Assembly (NCBI RefSeq): GCF_006715045.1
Contig: NZ_VFML01000001.1
Location: 3,192,501 to 3,256,500 of the forward strand
Length of the DNA: 64,000 bases
Direction: 5' to 3'
Origin: Amycolatopsis cihanbeyliensis
GTDB lineage: Bacteria; Actinomycetota; Actinomycetes; Mycobacteriales; Pseudonocardiaceae
Part shown: piece after piece, positions 53,555-61,504 of the stretch
Position numbering within the stretch: the stretch's first letter is position 1
Layout: each line of letters opens with the position of its first letter
Notes under the pieces: generated by a model
Seen by the model: only the letters and a program-made list of their open reading frames with translations
Database searches by the model: none
Told to the model about the DNA's origin: nothing
Program-made: the position numbers and the translations under genes

Positions 53555-53606
53555 ACGTTTCGCCTGCTAACCGCGCCCCCGTAGGCGCGGTTAGCAGGCG
53601 AAACGT
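53555..53606. repeat. Inverted pair of variant TTAGC repeats (23-bp stem)
   Basis: Copies at 53555-53574 and 53587-53606 face each other 32 bp apart and extend to perfect 23-base arms (53555-53577 and 53584-53606) around a 6-base loop. Both copies carry the variant centre CGCCTGCTAA, so the changes on one side are matched on the other. It follows the last ESX gene and may also terminate it. Confidence 0.9.
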
Positions 53607-53651
53607 GCGGGCCTGAAGGGCTCAAGTGACATCAAGCGTAGTCGGGAGACT

Positions 53652-53687
53652 TGTGGACAACTCGTCACACTCTGGGAGTTATCCACA
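53652..53687. promoter_or_regulatory. Pair of DnaA-box-like 9-mers
   Basis: TTATCCACA at 53679-53687 and, on the other strand, TTGTCCACA at 53652-53660. Both fit the consensus used by high-GC actinobacteria (TTGTCCACA or TTATCCACA), in opposite orientation within 36 bp, in the 197-bp gap before the endonuclease-like gene. They may bind DnaA, though chance cannot be excluded. Confidence 0.45.
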
Positions 53688-53738
53688 GAATGAATTTGAA
53701 GCTGTCGCGTTCCAGAATATTTGCGGCACGCTGTAGTT

Positions 53739-54632
53739 GTGCATGCCAGACCTCACGAGCTCACCGACGTCTTCCGCGGCTCCGAAGCGCGCCGGGAAGG
53801 CCTTGTCACCGAGGGACAACTACGCGGACCGGCATTTCGTCGCCTGTTCCAGGACGTATACGTCCCGTCGGGCATCCCGGTGACTCACGAGTTGCGCTGC
53901 CGTGGTGCGGCACTGATCGTTCCGAAGGAAGCAGTTCTGACCGGCAGGTCAGCCGCGACTGTACGCGGAGTGCAACTGGCTAAGACCCACGATCCGGTCG
54001 AGTTTGTCGTTCCGGAGGAATTCCGATTCGGGCCGATCAAAGGAATGCACGTCCGTCGCACCAAGGTCACCAAGAAGGAATCTCGGCCCTGGAGAGGTGT
54101 GCGAATAGCACGGCCTGCACGAATAGCTCTCGACCTGATGCTGAGGCTGTCACCTCGCACGCACAACTGGATACGACGGCTGCGCATTGCCGTCCCTGAT
54201 ATCGACGCGTTCCTGCGAACCGGCCTCGTCAGGCGACACAAGTTGACCTACGCCTTGCTCCGACGACGAAACCGCGGGATCCGGCTCGCGCGGAACGCAT
54301 TGGCGTTGGCCGACCCGCGCGCCGAGTCACTTCCGGAATCCGAGCTGCGTATCGTCCTGACCGCCGGTGGTCTCACACCGACGCCGCAGCACAAAATCCG
54401 CAAGAACGGTAGAGTGATCGCCCGCCTAGACCTGGCCATAGCTGAGCACCAAGTAGCTGTGGAGTACGACGGACGCTGGCATTTGAAACCCGATCAGATC
54501 AGGCATGACCGCGAGCGACGAAGACGGCTTACGGCGGAAGGCTGGCGTTTCGTCATCGTCGACGCCGAGCTACTTGCCGGTTCTTACCAGAAGATCCTCG
54601 ACCTGGTTCGCCGCGCGATGGGCAGCCCCTAG
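53739..54632 (+). CDS. DUF559/Vsr-like endonuclease-fold protein with AbiEi-like N-terminus
   Basis: This basic protein has about 297 residues. The N-terminal part ([20 protein letters not shown], then [22 protein letters not shown]) resembles the winged-helix start of AbiEi-type antitoxin and related proteins. The C-terminal part has [20 protein letters not shown] and [12 protein letters not shown], the pattern of the DUF559 (Vsr-like, PD-(D/E)xK) nuclease fold. Function is unknown; such proteins are common and usually single genes in actinobacteria. The GTG at 53739 is preferred over the TTG at 53721. Codon use is less GC-biased than in neighbours, which suggests later acquisition. Its stop overlaps truA by three bases on the opposite strand. 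Confidence 0.8.
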   Translation: MHARPHELTDVFRGSEARREGLVTEGQLRGPAFRRLFQDVYVPSGIPVTHELRCRGAALIVPKEAVLTGRSAATVRGVQLAKTHDPVEFVVPEEFRFGPIKGMHVRRTKVTKKESRPWRGVRIARPARIALDLMLRLSPRTHNWIRRLRIAVPDIDAFLRTGLVRRHKLTYALLRRRNRGIRLARNALALADPRAESLPESELRIVLTAGGLTPTPQHKIRKNGRVIARLDLAIAEHQVAVEYDGRWHLKPDQIRHDRERRRRLTAEGWRFVIVDAELLAGSYQKILDLVRRAMGSP

Positions 54633-55615
54633 CGACCGCCTCCGGGGACTCGCAGATTGCGGGTTTGCTCGGCACGTGCGGCCAGGTCGTCATCGGGCGG
54701 GTACTCGACACCCACAAGAGTAAGACCGTGCGCGGGGGCTACGGTGCTGCCCCGGACACCGCTGTTGAGCTGGTCGGTGGGCCTTTCGATCGAACGGCGG
54801 CCGTCCCCGACCATGAGCACGGCACCGACCAGGCTGCGCACCATAGAATGACAAAAAGCGTCCGCCGCGACGGAAACCTCCACGAGGTACTCGTCCGCGC
54901 GCCACCAGCTGAACTCTTGCAACTCCCTGACGGTGGTTGCGCCGTCACGCTGCTTGCAGAACGCCGCGAAGTCATGCAGGCCCAGTAACGCCGCTGACGC
55001 CTCATTCATCGCATCCACGTCGAGTGGTCGTCCCCAAGCGAGGGTGTCGCGCCGCCGTAACGGGTCGACGCCCCACGGGGCGTCTGAGATCCGATAGCGG
55101 TAATGCCTGCGCACGGCGGAGAACCGTGCGTCAAATCCGGCCGGAGCTACCCGAACAGCAAGGATTCGCAGGTCAGCGGGCAGATACCGATTCCATCGGT
55201 AGCGCATACGGTCGAGCTCGGGGATACCGCGAGCATCGACCGCAAGCCGTCCGGAGCGCGTTTCGCCCGCTAAAGGCGCCGTGTCAGCATGGACGACCTG
55301 GCCGGTGGCGTGTACACCGGCGTCGGTTCGCCCGGCGACAACGACGGAACGCGGGACCGCCGCACCCGGGGGCTGCCTCGCCAGCGCCTCCTCGAGAACC
55401 CCCTGCACCGTCCGCCGATCGGGCTGCCGCGCCCAACCCGAGAAATCGGTGCCGTCATAGCTGACGTCGAGGCGCAGACGAACGAGCCCGCCCTCCCCAG
55501 AAGCGGGAGTGACGGGCTCGTTCGGTGGATCTACAGCCGTCAGGAGTCGTCCTCCGACGTGGCCTGCGACGCTTCGAAACCGGCCGCTTCGGCAGCCTCG
55601 GCGCTGGCGAACCAC
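54629..55615 (-). CDS. truA: tRNA pseudouridine(38-40) synthase TruA (start unusual)
   Basis: TruA modifies U38-U40 in the tRNA anticodon stem. The conserved domain begins at about 55483 ([20 protein letters not shown]), with the catalytic aspartate in [16 protein letters not shown]-type substitutes, and RRHYRYRI and FAAFC late in the chain. No ATG, GTG or TTG lies in frame between 55615 and the first domain residue (codon GTT); the domain start is preceded by CGGGCTC from the 3' arm of a hairpin. The listed start (GTG at 55615) would overlap rplQ by 76 bp; a non-standard start near 55477-55483 is the alternative. A repeat copy at 55258-55277 lies inside the gene. The 3' end overlaps the endonuclease-like gene. 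Confidence 0.85.
   Translation of the reverse strand: MVRQRRGCRSGRFRSVAGHVGGRLLTAVDPPNEPVTPASGEGGLVRLRLDVSYDGTDFSGWARQPDRRTVQGVLEEALARQPPGAAVPRSVVVAGRTDAGVHATGQVVHADTAPLAGETRSGRLAVDARGIPELDRMRYRWNRYLPADLRILAVRVAPAGFDARFSAVRRHYRYRISDAPWGVDPLRRRDTLAWGRPLDVDAMNEASAALLGLHDFAAFCKQRDGATTVRELQEFSWWRADEYLVEVSVAADAFCHSMVRSLVGAVLMVGDGRRSIERPTDQLNSGVRGSTVAPAHGLTLVGVEYPPDDDLAARAEQTRNLRVPGGGR
55258..55277. repeat. TTAGC repeat copy inside truA
   Basis: GCGTTTCGCCCGCTAAAGGC, a near-consensus member of the repeat family (16-17 of 20 positions), lies within the truA reading frame and encodes APLAGETR on the minus strand. It is the only copy in coding DNA, apart from the copy overlapping the nnr stop. Confidence 0.75.
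55484..55519 (-). other. Hairpin between rplQ and truA
   Basis: Arms GAGCCCG/CGGGCTC (55484-55490 and 55513-55519), with an inner CTCCC/GGGAG pairing, lie 21 bp after the rplQ stop. The 3' arm contains GGGGAGGGCGGG, the only ribosome-site-like sequence before truA, so it could terminate rplQ or hide that site. Confidence 0.6.
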
Positions 55616-56289
55616 ACATCGGCGATGGCCTGCTCGTAGTCCGCGCTGTCCAGGGCGTAGTACACCTTGGTGTCCTCGCTGCCCTTGACCGGGAAACCCT
55701 CAGGCTGCGAACCGTCGTCGAGCGGCGCATTGCTGCCTTCGCCGTACGGTGCGTCCTCGGTCGAGGCGCTCTCCTCGACCTCGGAGGCCTCAGTGGTCGC
55801 AGCCTCGATAGCCTCCGCAGGCACCTCGACAGCCGTCGTGCCGGAAGCGTCCGTCGCCGTCTCGGTGTCCTGCTTCGGAGCGTCCTTGGCGAACTTGGTC
55901 TTCCGGGCAGCCTCGGCCTCCGCAGCCGCGGTCTTCTCCGACACCAACTCGATCACTGCCATCGGGGCGTTGTCGCCCTTGCGCGGCAACGTCTTGGTGA
56001 TACGGGTGTAACCGCCGTTGCGGTCCTCGAAGAACGGACCGATCTCAGCCATCAGCTTATGCACGACGTCCTTGTTCCGGATGACGCGCTGAATCTGACG
56101 CCGGTTATGCAGGTCGCCACGCTTGGCCTTGGTGATCAGCCTCTCGGCGAGCGGCCGCATACGGCGCGCCTTCGTCTCGGTCGTGGTAATCCGGCCGTGC
56201 TCGAACAGCGACGTGGCAAGGTTCGCCAGCATCAACCGCTCGTGGGCCGGCGACCCGCCGAGACGGGCTCCCTTGGTGGGGGTGGGCAT
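55540..56289 (-). CDS. rplQ: 50S ribosomal protein L17 with long C-terminal extension
   Basis: Ribosomal protein L17. The first ~120 residues are the normal core ([49 protein letters not shown]). Another ~130 residues follow, making 249 in all, roughly twice the size of enterobacterial L17. The extension has an Ala/Glu/Thr-rich acidic linker, then a compact block [21 protein letters not shown] and [19 protein letters not shown]. Similar GfpIKGn...VWF...AeAAGF blocks occur as C-terminal domains of several actinobacterial proteins, including other L17s. Its role is unknown. It is the last ribosomal gene downstream of rpoA. Confidence 0.96.
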   Translation of the reverse strand: MPTPTKGARLGGSPAHERLMLANLATSLFEHGRITTTETKARRMRPLAERLITKAKRGDLHNRRQIQRVIRNKDVVHKLMAEIGPFFEDRNGGYTRITKTLPRKGDNAPMAVIELVSEKTAAAEAEAARKTKFAKDAPKQDTETATDASGTTAVEVPAEAIEAATTEASEVEESASTEDAPYGEGSNAPLDDGSQPEGFPVKGSEDTKVYYALDSADYEQAIADVWFASAEAAEAAGFEASQATSEDDS

Positions 56290-56323
56290 CGGTTCTCCTC
56301 GTTCAGCTGGTCAGCCGAAGACC

Positions 56324-56357
56324 GGCTCGTCCGCCACGGCTCCGTGGCGGACGAGCC
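56324..56357 (-). other. Perfect 16-bp hairpin between rpoA and rplQ
   Basis: Arms at 56324-56339 and 56342-56357 are perfect and are separated by only two bases, directly after the rpoA stop. There is no T-run on the minus strand, so it is more likely an RNA-stability or partial-attenuation element within the operon than a full terminator. Confidence 0.65.
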
Positions 56358-56363
56358 AGAGCC

Positions 56364-57437
56364 TTACAGCTGCTCCGTCTCTGCGTAGTCCTGGCCATCG
56401 TCGTGGCCGTTGTCCGAAATGCTGCTCGTGATGCCGTCGACACCGTCCGACCAACCCTCGCCGTCGTAGCTGGCGGCGGCTGCCGTCGGGTCGAATCCGG
56501 GCGGGCTGTCCTTCAGCGCGAGGCCGAGACCGACCAGCTTGAGCTTCACCTCGTCGATCGACTTCGCCCCGAAGTTCCGGATGTCGAGCAGGTCGGCCTC
56601 GCTCCGCGAGACCAGCTCGCCGACCGTGTGGATCCCCTCGCGCTTGAGGCAGTTGTAGGACCGCACCGTCAGGTCCAGGTCCTCGATCGGCATCGCGTAG
56701 GCGGCGATGGTGTCCGCTTCCTGCGGCGACGGCCCGATCTCGATGCCCTCGGCGTCCACGTTCAGCTCGCGAGCCAGGCCGAACAGCTCGACCAGCGTCT
56801 TACCGGCCGAAGCGACAGCGTCACGCGGGGTGATCGACGGCTTGGTCTCGACGTCCAGGATCAGCTTGTCGAAGTCGGTACGCTGCTCGACACGAGTCGC
56901 CTCGACCTTGTACGTCACCTTCATGACCGGCGAGTAGATCGAGTCCACCGGGATCCGGCCGATCTCGGCACCCGCCTGCTTGTTCTGCAGCGCGGGCACG
57001 TAGCCGCGGCCACGCTCGACGACCAGTTCGATCTCGAGCTTGCCCTTGCCGTTGAGTGAGGCAATGTGCAGGTCCGGGTTGTGCACCGTGACACCGGCCG
57101 GGGGCACGATGTCCGCGGCGGTAACGTCACCCGGGCCCTGCTTGCGCAGGTACATCGTGACCGGCTCGTCCTCCTCGGAGCTCACGACCAGCTCCTTGAG
57201 GTTCAGGATGATGTCGGTGACATCCTCCTTCACCCCGGGCACGGTGGTGAACTCATGCAGCACGCCGTCGATGCGGATGCTCGTCACGGCTGCGCCCGGG
57301 ATAGACGACAGCAGTGTACGCCGCAGCGAGTTGCCGAGGGTGTAACCGAAACCGGGCTCGAGCGGCTCGATGGTGAACCGGGAACGAGTCTCGTTGACCG
57401 TCTCCTCGCCGAGAGCCGGCCGCTGGGAAATCAGCAC
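56364..57437 (-). CDS. rpoA: RNA polymerase alpha subunit
   Basis: The alpha subunit assembles RNA polymerase and contacts promoter UP elements and activators through its C-terminal domain. It is 357 residues. The N-terminal domain has [28 protein letters not shown], and the C-terminal domain has [19 protein letters not shown] and [19 protein letters not shown]. The last ~35 residues are an acidic actinobacterial tail. I place the start at the GTG at 57437, with AAAGGAAG upstream; an ATG at 57470 lies before a basic leader not found in homologues. It is followed by a hairpin and rplQ. Confidence 0.97.
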   Translation of the reverse strand: MLISQRPALGEETVNETRSRFTIEPLEPGFGYTLGNSLRRTLLSSIPGAAVTSIRIDGVLHEFTTVPGVKEDVTDIILNLKELVVSSEEDEPVTMYLRKQGPGDVTAADIVPPAGVTVHNPDLHIASLNGKGKLEIELVVERGRGYVPALQNKQAGAEIGRIPVDSIYSPVMKVTYKVEATRVEQRTDFDKLILDVETKPSITPRDAVASAGKTLVELFGLARELNVDAEGIEIGPSPQEADTIAAYAMPIEDLDLTVRSYNCLKREGIHTVGELVSRSEADLLDIRNFGAKSIDEVKLKLVGLGLALKDSPPGFDPTAAAASYDGEGWSDGVDGITSSISDNGHDDGQDYAETEQL

Positions 57438-57554
57438 TTTCTTTCTTCCTTTCCTGCCGACGCCCGCCATATGACGCCGAAAGGTGTGGCGTAGCGGCGG
57501 CGCACTCCGGGCGCCGCCGCCCGATCCCGCCGGGCCGTTCCAGCCCAGCTCGGA

Positions 57555-58160
57555 TCACTTCGAGTAGAACTCGACGATCAGCTGTTCCTGCACGGGAACG
57601 TCGATCTGCGCGCGCTCGGGCAACTGGTGCACCAACACGCGCAGATTGGACGGCACGACCTGCAACCACCCCGGAATCGGACGGTCCCCGAAGGACTCCT
57701 TCGCGACCACGAACGGCAGCATCTGCAGCGACCTGGGCCGCACGTCGATGATGTCGAACTTCGTCACCTGGTAGCTCGGGACGTTCACGTTCTTGCCATT
57801 GACAAGGAAGTGACCGTGACTCACCAGCTGCCGAGCCTGCCGCCGGGTCCGGGCAATACCTGCCCGGTAGACCACGTTGTCCAGCCGCGATTCGAGGATC
57901 TGCAGCAGGTTCTCGCCGGTCTTACCGGTGCGGCGCACGGCTTCTTTGTAGTAGCGGCTGAACTGCCGCTCCAGGACACCGTAGGTGTGCCGGGCCTTCT
58001 GCTTCTCCTGCAGCTGCAGGAGGTACTCGCTCTCCTTGACCCGACCGCGGCCATGCTGGCCCGGCGGGTAGGGGCGACGCTCGAAGGCTTGGTCGCCGCC
58101 GATGAGGTCAACCTTGAGACGACGCGAGATACGGGTCGCGGGGCCGGTGTAACGAGCCAT
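57555..58160 (-). CDS. rpsD: 30S ribosomal protein S4
   Basis: Ribosomal protein S4, 201 residues, a primary 16S rRNA-binding protein. It begins MARYTGPATRISRRLKVDL and has the S4 RNA-binding signature RLDNVVYRAGIARTRRQARQLVSHGHFLVNG (given as several motifs: LDNVVYRAG, ARQLVSHGH) and the C-terminal VQEQLIVEFYSK. It lacks the N-terminal zinc cysteines, so it is the zinc-independent type. It lies 23 bp after rpsK. The 117 bp before rpoA hold a small GC hairpin near 57500 and no gene. Confidence 0.98.
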   Translation of the reverse strand: MARYTGPATRISRRLKVDLIGGDQAFERRPYPPGQHGRGRVKESEYLLQLQEKQKARHTYGVLERQFSRYYKEAVRRTGKTGENLLQILESRLDNVVYRAGIARTRRQARQLVSHGHFLVNGKNVNVPSYQVTKFDIIDVRPRSLQMLPFVVAKESFGDRPIPGWLQVVPSNLRVLVHQLPERAQIDVPVQEQLIVEFYSK

Positions 58161-58183
58161 TTCTTCCTACTCCTCCCCGTGGT

Positions 58184-58588
58184 TCAGACCCGACGCCGCT
58201 TCGGCGGGCGGCAACCGTTGTGCGGCTGCGGGGTCACGTCCTGAATCGTGCCGACCTCGAGACCGGCGGCCTGCAGCGAACGGATCGCTGTCTCTCGGCC
58301 GGAACCAGGCCCCTTGACGAACACGTCGACCTTCTTCATGCCGTGCTCGGCCGCCTTGCGGGCGGCGTTCTCGGCTGCCATCTGCGCGGCGAACGGCGTG
58401 GACTTCCGCGAGCCCTTGAAACCGACGTGGCCGGAGGAGGCCCAGGAGATCACCGCCCCGGTCGGGTCGGTGATGGAGACGATGGTGTTGTTGAAGGTGC
58501 TCTTGATGTGCGCGTGGCCGTGCGCGACATTCTTCTTTTCCTTGCGCCGGACCTTCTTGGTCCCCGCGGCGCGAGACTTCGGTGGCAT
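58184..58588 (-). CDS. rpsK: 30S ribosomal protein S11
   Basis: Ribosomal protein S11, 134 residues, which helps shape the mRNA exit channel of the 30S subunit. It begins [19 protein letters not shown] and has [55 protein letters not shown] and the terminal [10 protein letters not shown]. It is preceded by a spacer of 204 bp after rpsM instead of the few tens of bases usual in this operon; the spacer holds a small open frame. rpsD follows. Confidence 0.98.
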   Translation of the reverse strand: MPPKSRAAGTKKVRRKEKKNVAHGHAHIKSTFNNTIVSITDPTGAVISWASSGHVGFKGSRKSTPFAAQMAAENAARKAAEHGMKKVDVFVKGPGSGRETAIRSLQAAGLEVGTIQDVTPQPHNGCRPPKRRRV

Positions 58589-58607
58589 CTCTGGGTGTTT
58601 CTCCTCG

Positions 58608-58796
58608 TTAGCGCGAGTTCTCGGAGTGGGCTGCCGCGGCTTCCCGCTGCCCGCGCCGGATCACGGAACCGGCGTCGGTGTACAGCTGGCGCAGCGCCAT
58701 CGGGCGGGCGTAAAGCGCCTTCGGCGATACACAGGACGTGGTGCCGTGCCGCTGACCACGGGCAACTCGCACCACCCTCCTGTTGCGGACGCTCAT
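58608..58796 (-). CDS. Possible 62-residue Arg-rich protein between rpsM and rpsK
   Basis: This open frame of 62 codons begins with an ATG overlapping the rpsM stop by four bases (ATGA) and ends 19 bp before rpsK. The product is basic (about a dozen Arg): [18 protein letters not shown] at the start and [19 protein letters not shown] at the end. I recognise no family. Its exact coupling to rpsM and its fit to the gap favour a real small gene. However, the ribosomal operon normally has nothing here, and codon composition alone cannot settle the matter in such GC-rich DNA. It could be a degraded insertion or a leader. Confidence 0.45.
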   Translation of the reverse strand: MSVRNRRVVRVARGQRHGTTSCVSPKALYARPMALRQLYTDAGSVIRRGQREAAAAHSENSR

Positions 58797-59173
58797 TTCT
58801 TTCCAGCCTTCTTCTTGCCGGCGACCGTCTTCTTCGGACCCTTACGGGTTCGGGCGTTGGTCTTGGTGCGCTGCCCGCGGACGGGGAGGCCACGGCGCCA
58901 CCGCAGGCCTTCGTAGCACCCGATTTCGATCTTCCGGCGGATGTCGGCGTTCACCTCGCGACGAAGGTCACCTTCGACCTTGAAGTTCTCCTCGAGATAG
59001 TCCCGCAGCTTCGTGAGGTCGTCGTCGCTCAGATCCTTCACCCGGGTTTCCGGGCTCATCTCCGTAGCGACGATCATCTCCCTGGAACGGGTCCGGCCAA
59101 TGCCGAAAATGTAAGTCAGCGCGATCTCCAACCGCTTCTCGCGGGGGAGGTCGACGCCAGCGAGTCGTGCCAT
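58793..59173 (-). CDS. rpsM: 30S ribosomal protein S13
   Basis: Ribosomal protein S13, 126 residues, which contacts the P-site tRNA and 50S bridges. It begins [21 protein letters not shown], followed by [10 protein letters not shown] and the [20 protein letters not shown] tail, with a lysine-rich end ([13 protein letters not shown]) typical of actinobacteria. The stop overlaps a possible small gene. The 205 bp between it and the upstream rpmJ hold a hairpin at 59251-59270. Confidence 0.98.
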   Translation of the reverse strand: MARLAGVDLPREKRLEIALTYIFGIGRTRSREMIVATEMSPETRVKDLSDDDLTKLRDYLEENFKVEGDLRREVNADIRRKIEIGCYEGLRWRRGLPVRGQRTKTNARTRKGPKKTVAGKKKAGKK

Positions 59174-59250
59174 GGGCGCGTGTGCTCCTATCTGGTTCTT
59201 TTGCCTTCAGGTCTGCTCCCCGCCCATCCCGGGACCGACTCGCTGTCATG

Positions 59251-59270
59251 CCACCCGCTTGCGCGGGTGG
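59251..59270 (-). other. Short perfect hairpin between rpmJ and rpsM
   Basis: CCACCCGC-TTGC-GCGGGTGG. The surrounding GGGAC/GTCCC bases could extend it with internal loops. It lies in the 205-bp rpmJ-rpsM spacer, where a promoter, an attenuator or an S13-operon leader could sit. No terminator T-run is seen. Confidence 0.5.
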
Positions 59271-59378
59271 TGTCCCGGCCCCGGCCTGAAGTCCGGGGGT
59301 GAACCGGGCCGCTGGGCGACCGGCAGGTTCGGAGAGGTCTATTCTGCTGTCAATTCACTCGTCAACGAGTGCTCGTGA

Positions 59379-59492
59379 TCAGCCCTGCCGCTGCTTGTGC
59401 CGCAGGTTGTCGCAGATCACCATGATCCGGCCATGCCGCCGGACGATCTGGCACTTGTCGCAGATCCTCTTGACGCTCGGTTGAACCTTCAC
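59379..59492 (-). CDS. rpmJ: 50S ribosomal protein L36
   Basis: Ribosomal protein L36, 37 residues, starting [19 protein letters not shown] and ending [10 protein letters not shown]. It carries the zinc-binding residues Cys11, Cys14, Cys27 and His32, so it is the zinc-binding (C+) paralogue. The start is GTG at 59492, just after GGAGAC. The gene lies between infA and rpsM, its usual place. Confidence 0.97.
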   Translation of the reverse strand: MKVQPSVKRICDKCQIVRRHGRIMVICDNLRHKQRQG

Positions 59493-59568
59493 GTCTCCTG
59501 CTCTCCTGCTTGTGCTGGGTGGTTACCGGCCCCCGGAAGGGGGCCCGCACTCGCCACGCCCACCACCA

Positions 59569-59790
59569 TCACTTGTAGCGGTAGACGATGCGACCGCGAG
59601 ACAGGTCGTAGGGGGACAACTCCACGACGACCCTGTCCTCCGGCAGGATGCGGATGTAGTGCTGCCGCATCTTGCCACTGATGTGTGCAAGGACCTTGTG
59701 GCCGTTTTCCAACTCGACGCGGAACATCGCGTTGGGAAGCGGCTCGATTACGCGGCCCTCGACCTCGATGGCCCCGTCCTTCTTGCCCAT
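59569..59790 (-). CDS. infA: Translation initiation factor IF-1
   Basis: IF-1 is a 73-residue S1-type OB-fold protein that occupies the A site of the 30S subunit during initiation. It is [21 protein letters not shown] at the start, with [33 protein letters not shown] (hallmarks KMRQHYIRI and [12 protein letters not shown]) to the end. The 344 bp upstream, to map, suggest a separate promoter, so infA-rpmJ-rpsM and onward forms a transcript of its own. Confidence 0.98.
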   Translation of the reverse strand: MGKKDGAIEVEGRVIEPLPNAMFRVELENGHKVLAHISGKMRQHYIRILPEDRVVVELSPYDLSRGRIVYRYK

Positions 59791-60134
59791 ATCCTCCGCG
59801 TTTCGTGATGGGTTGAGTGGTGAGTGCTTGCCTCGGTCGTGCTGGCACGCACGTCACCCCGACTCCAATGCCGCCAGAATTCACGAGCGCGATGGAATCG
59901 GCGTGATGAGCACGCCGACTTGACAGTGTACGCAACCCGTGTCGTACCCCCCAAACGGGGGCCACTCATGTTACCTGACGTTACACCTGCCCCGCGTCCC
60001 CCTCGTCGCGTTTAGCGGGCTAACCGCACCTTCTCGGGGCACGCGGGGTGCGTTTAGCCCGCTAAACGCACTGTCGGAACGGCAGGGTAGTTACTGATAG
60101 CATTAGACTGGTTACAATCTGCGACAGGTGTCAG
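59791..60134 (-). other. 344-bp gap between map and infA
   Basis: It holds repeat copies at 60008-60027 and 60050-60069 near the map end and, below about 59960, the presumed infA promoter region; TTGCGT and TACACT-like boxes occur there, but I cannot pair them at a convincing spacing. An A/T-richer patch lies at 60090-60130 just after the map stop. No gene is seen. Confidence 0.55.
60008..60069. repeat. Palindromic repeat cluster (two copies, map-infA gap)
   Basis: An asymmetric copy at 60008-60027 and a symmetric copy at 60050-60069 start 42 bp apart (22-bp spacer). They lie 65 bp after the map stop. Confidence 0.92.
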
Positions 60135-60932
60135 TTACTCAGGCGCGGTGAGGACCCACGGCCCATCAGCGGTGACCGCCACGGTGTGCTCCCAGTGCGC
60201 GGACCGTGACCCGTCCGTGGTGACGACGGTCCAGCCGTCATCCAGCTCACGCGTCTCACCACCTCCGCCGGTCAGCATCGGCTCGATCGCGAGCGCCATC
60301 CCGATCTTGAGGCGCGGCCCCCGTCCTGGTTTACCGACGTTCGGCAGGAACGGCTCCATATGCATGGACGTGCCGATGCCGTGGCCTCCGTACTCGACGA
60401 TCATGCCGTACTCCACGCCATCGGCCAGGCTCGCTTGTTCGGCCGCGTTCTGCACGGCGTGGGAGATGTCGGTCAACCGGCCGCCCGGCACAACGGCATC
60501 CACCCCGGCCCACATGGCGGCCCTGGTAGCGGCGGATAGCGCCCGGTCCGCATCGGAGGCCGCGTCAACCTCGATGGTTACCGCCGAGTCACCGTGCCAG
60601 CCTTCCAAGATCGCGCCACAGTCCACCGACAGCAAGTCGCCCGCGGCCAACACCTGCGAGCCGGACGGGATGCCGTGCACGATCTGCTCGTTCACCGAGG
60701 CGCAGATCGAGGCGGGAAACCCGTGATACCCCTTGAATGAGGGCACCGCACCGGCGTCCCGAATGGTCTGCTCGGCGAGTTCGTTCAACTCAGCCGTGCT
60801 GACTCCCACTTGCGCGGCGTCGGTCAGCAGCCGCAGTGTTCGAGCCACGACCAATCCGGCGGCACGCATGGCTTCCAGCTCGCCCTGCGTCTTGACCTCG
60901 ATCATGCGTCCACGGCGGAACAGTCGCGGCAC
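60135..60932 (-). CDS. map: Methionine aminopeptidase type I
   Basis: This enzyme removes the initiator methionine from nascent proteins. It is about 265 residues. The metal ligands lie in VDCGAILEGWHGDSAVT (Asp pair), YGGHGIGTSMHMEP (His), GMALAIEPML (Glu) and a late SAHWEHTVAVT (Glu-His). FPASICASVNEQIVHGIPS is the substrate-side signature. I prefer the GTG at 60932, with GGTGGA 6 bases upstream and an Arg-rich lead like that of the mycobacterial homologue; the GTG at 60953 (overlapping adk) and the ATG at 60905 are possible. It is the last gene of secY-adk-map. Confidence 0.94.
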   Translation of the reverse strand: MPRLFRRGRMIEVKTQGELEAMRAAGLVVARTLRLLTDAAQVGVSTAELNELAEQTIRDAGAVPSFKGYHGFPASICASVNEQIVHGIPSGSQVLAAGDLLSVDCGAILEGWHGDSAVTIEVDAASDADRALSAATRAAMWAGVDAVVPGGRLTDISHAVQNAAEQASLADGVEYGMIVEYGGHGIGTSMHMEPFLPNVGKPGRGPRLKIGMALAIEPMLTGGGGETRELDDGWTVVTTDGSRSAHWEHTVAVTADGPWVLTAPE

Positions 60933-60949
60933 ATGAAGTCCACCGCGGT

Positions 60950-61504
60950 TCACCTGCGATCGCGCAGCGCTTCTACGACCCGTGTCGAGACCTCACCGAC
61001 CTCGCCTACCCCATCCACCTTGATCAGGATGTCGGCGTAGTACTCGAGCAACGGTGCCGTCTCCGACTGATACACCTGCTGGCGCCGACGAATGACGTCC
61101 TCGGTGTCGTCCGACCGGCCACGACCGAGCAACCGCTGCACGAGCGCTTCCTCGGGGACCTCCAGCTGGATAACCGCGTCCAGAGTGGTATCCACCTCGG
61201 ACAGCATCTGACCGAGAACCTCGGCCTGTTTGGTGTTGCGGGGGAAGCCGTCGAGGAGGAACCCGACCTTCGCATCTGGTTCGGCAAGCCGCTCCCGAAC
61301 CATCTCATTGGTCACGGAGTCCGGCACCAGCTCACCGGAATCCAGGTAACGCTTCGCCTCCTTGCCCAAGGGGGTCTGCTCACCCACATGGGCGCGGAAC
61401 AGGTCACCGGTGGAGATGTGTGGCACGCCCAGCCGCTCCGACAGCGCGACGGCTTGGGTGCCCTTGCCCGCACCGGGCGGACCGACGAGAACCAGACGCG
61501 TCAT
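60950..61504 (-). CDS. adk: Adenylate kinase
   Basis: Adenylate kinase interconverts ATP plus AMP and two ADP. It is 184 residues. The P-loop is VGPPGAGKGTQAVAL, the AMP site HISTGDLFRAHV, the lid RGRSDDTEDVIRRR and the core FLLDGFPRNTKQA. The lid is short, without the zinc-finger insertion, as in actinobacteria. Its ATG overlaps the secY stop by four bases, and its own stop is close to or overlaps map. Confidence 0.97.
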   Translation of the reverse strand: MTRLVLVGPPGAGKGTQAVALSERLGVPHISTGDLFRAHVGEQTPLGKEAKRYLDSGELVPDSVTNEMVRERLAEPDAKVGFLLDGFPRNTKQAEVLGQMLSEVDTTLDAVIQLEVPEEALVQRLLGRGRSDDTEDVIRRRQQVYQSETAPLLEYYADILIKVDGVGEVGEVSTRVVEALRDRR

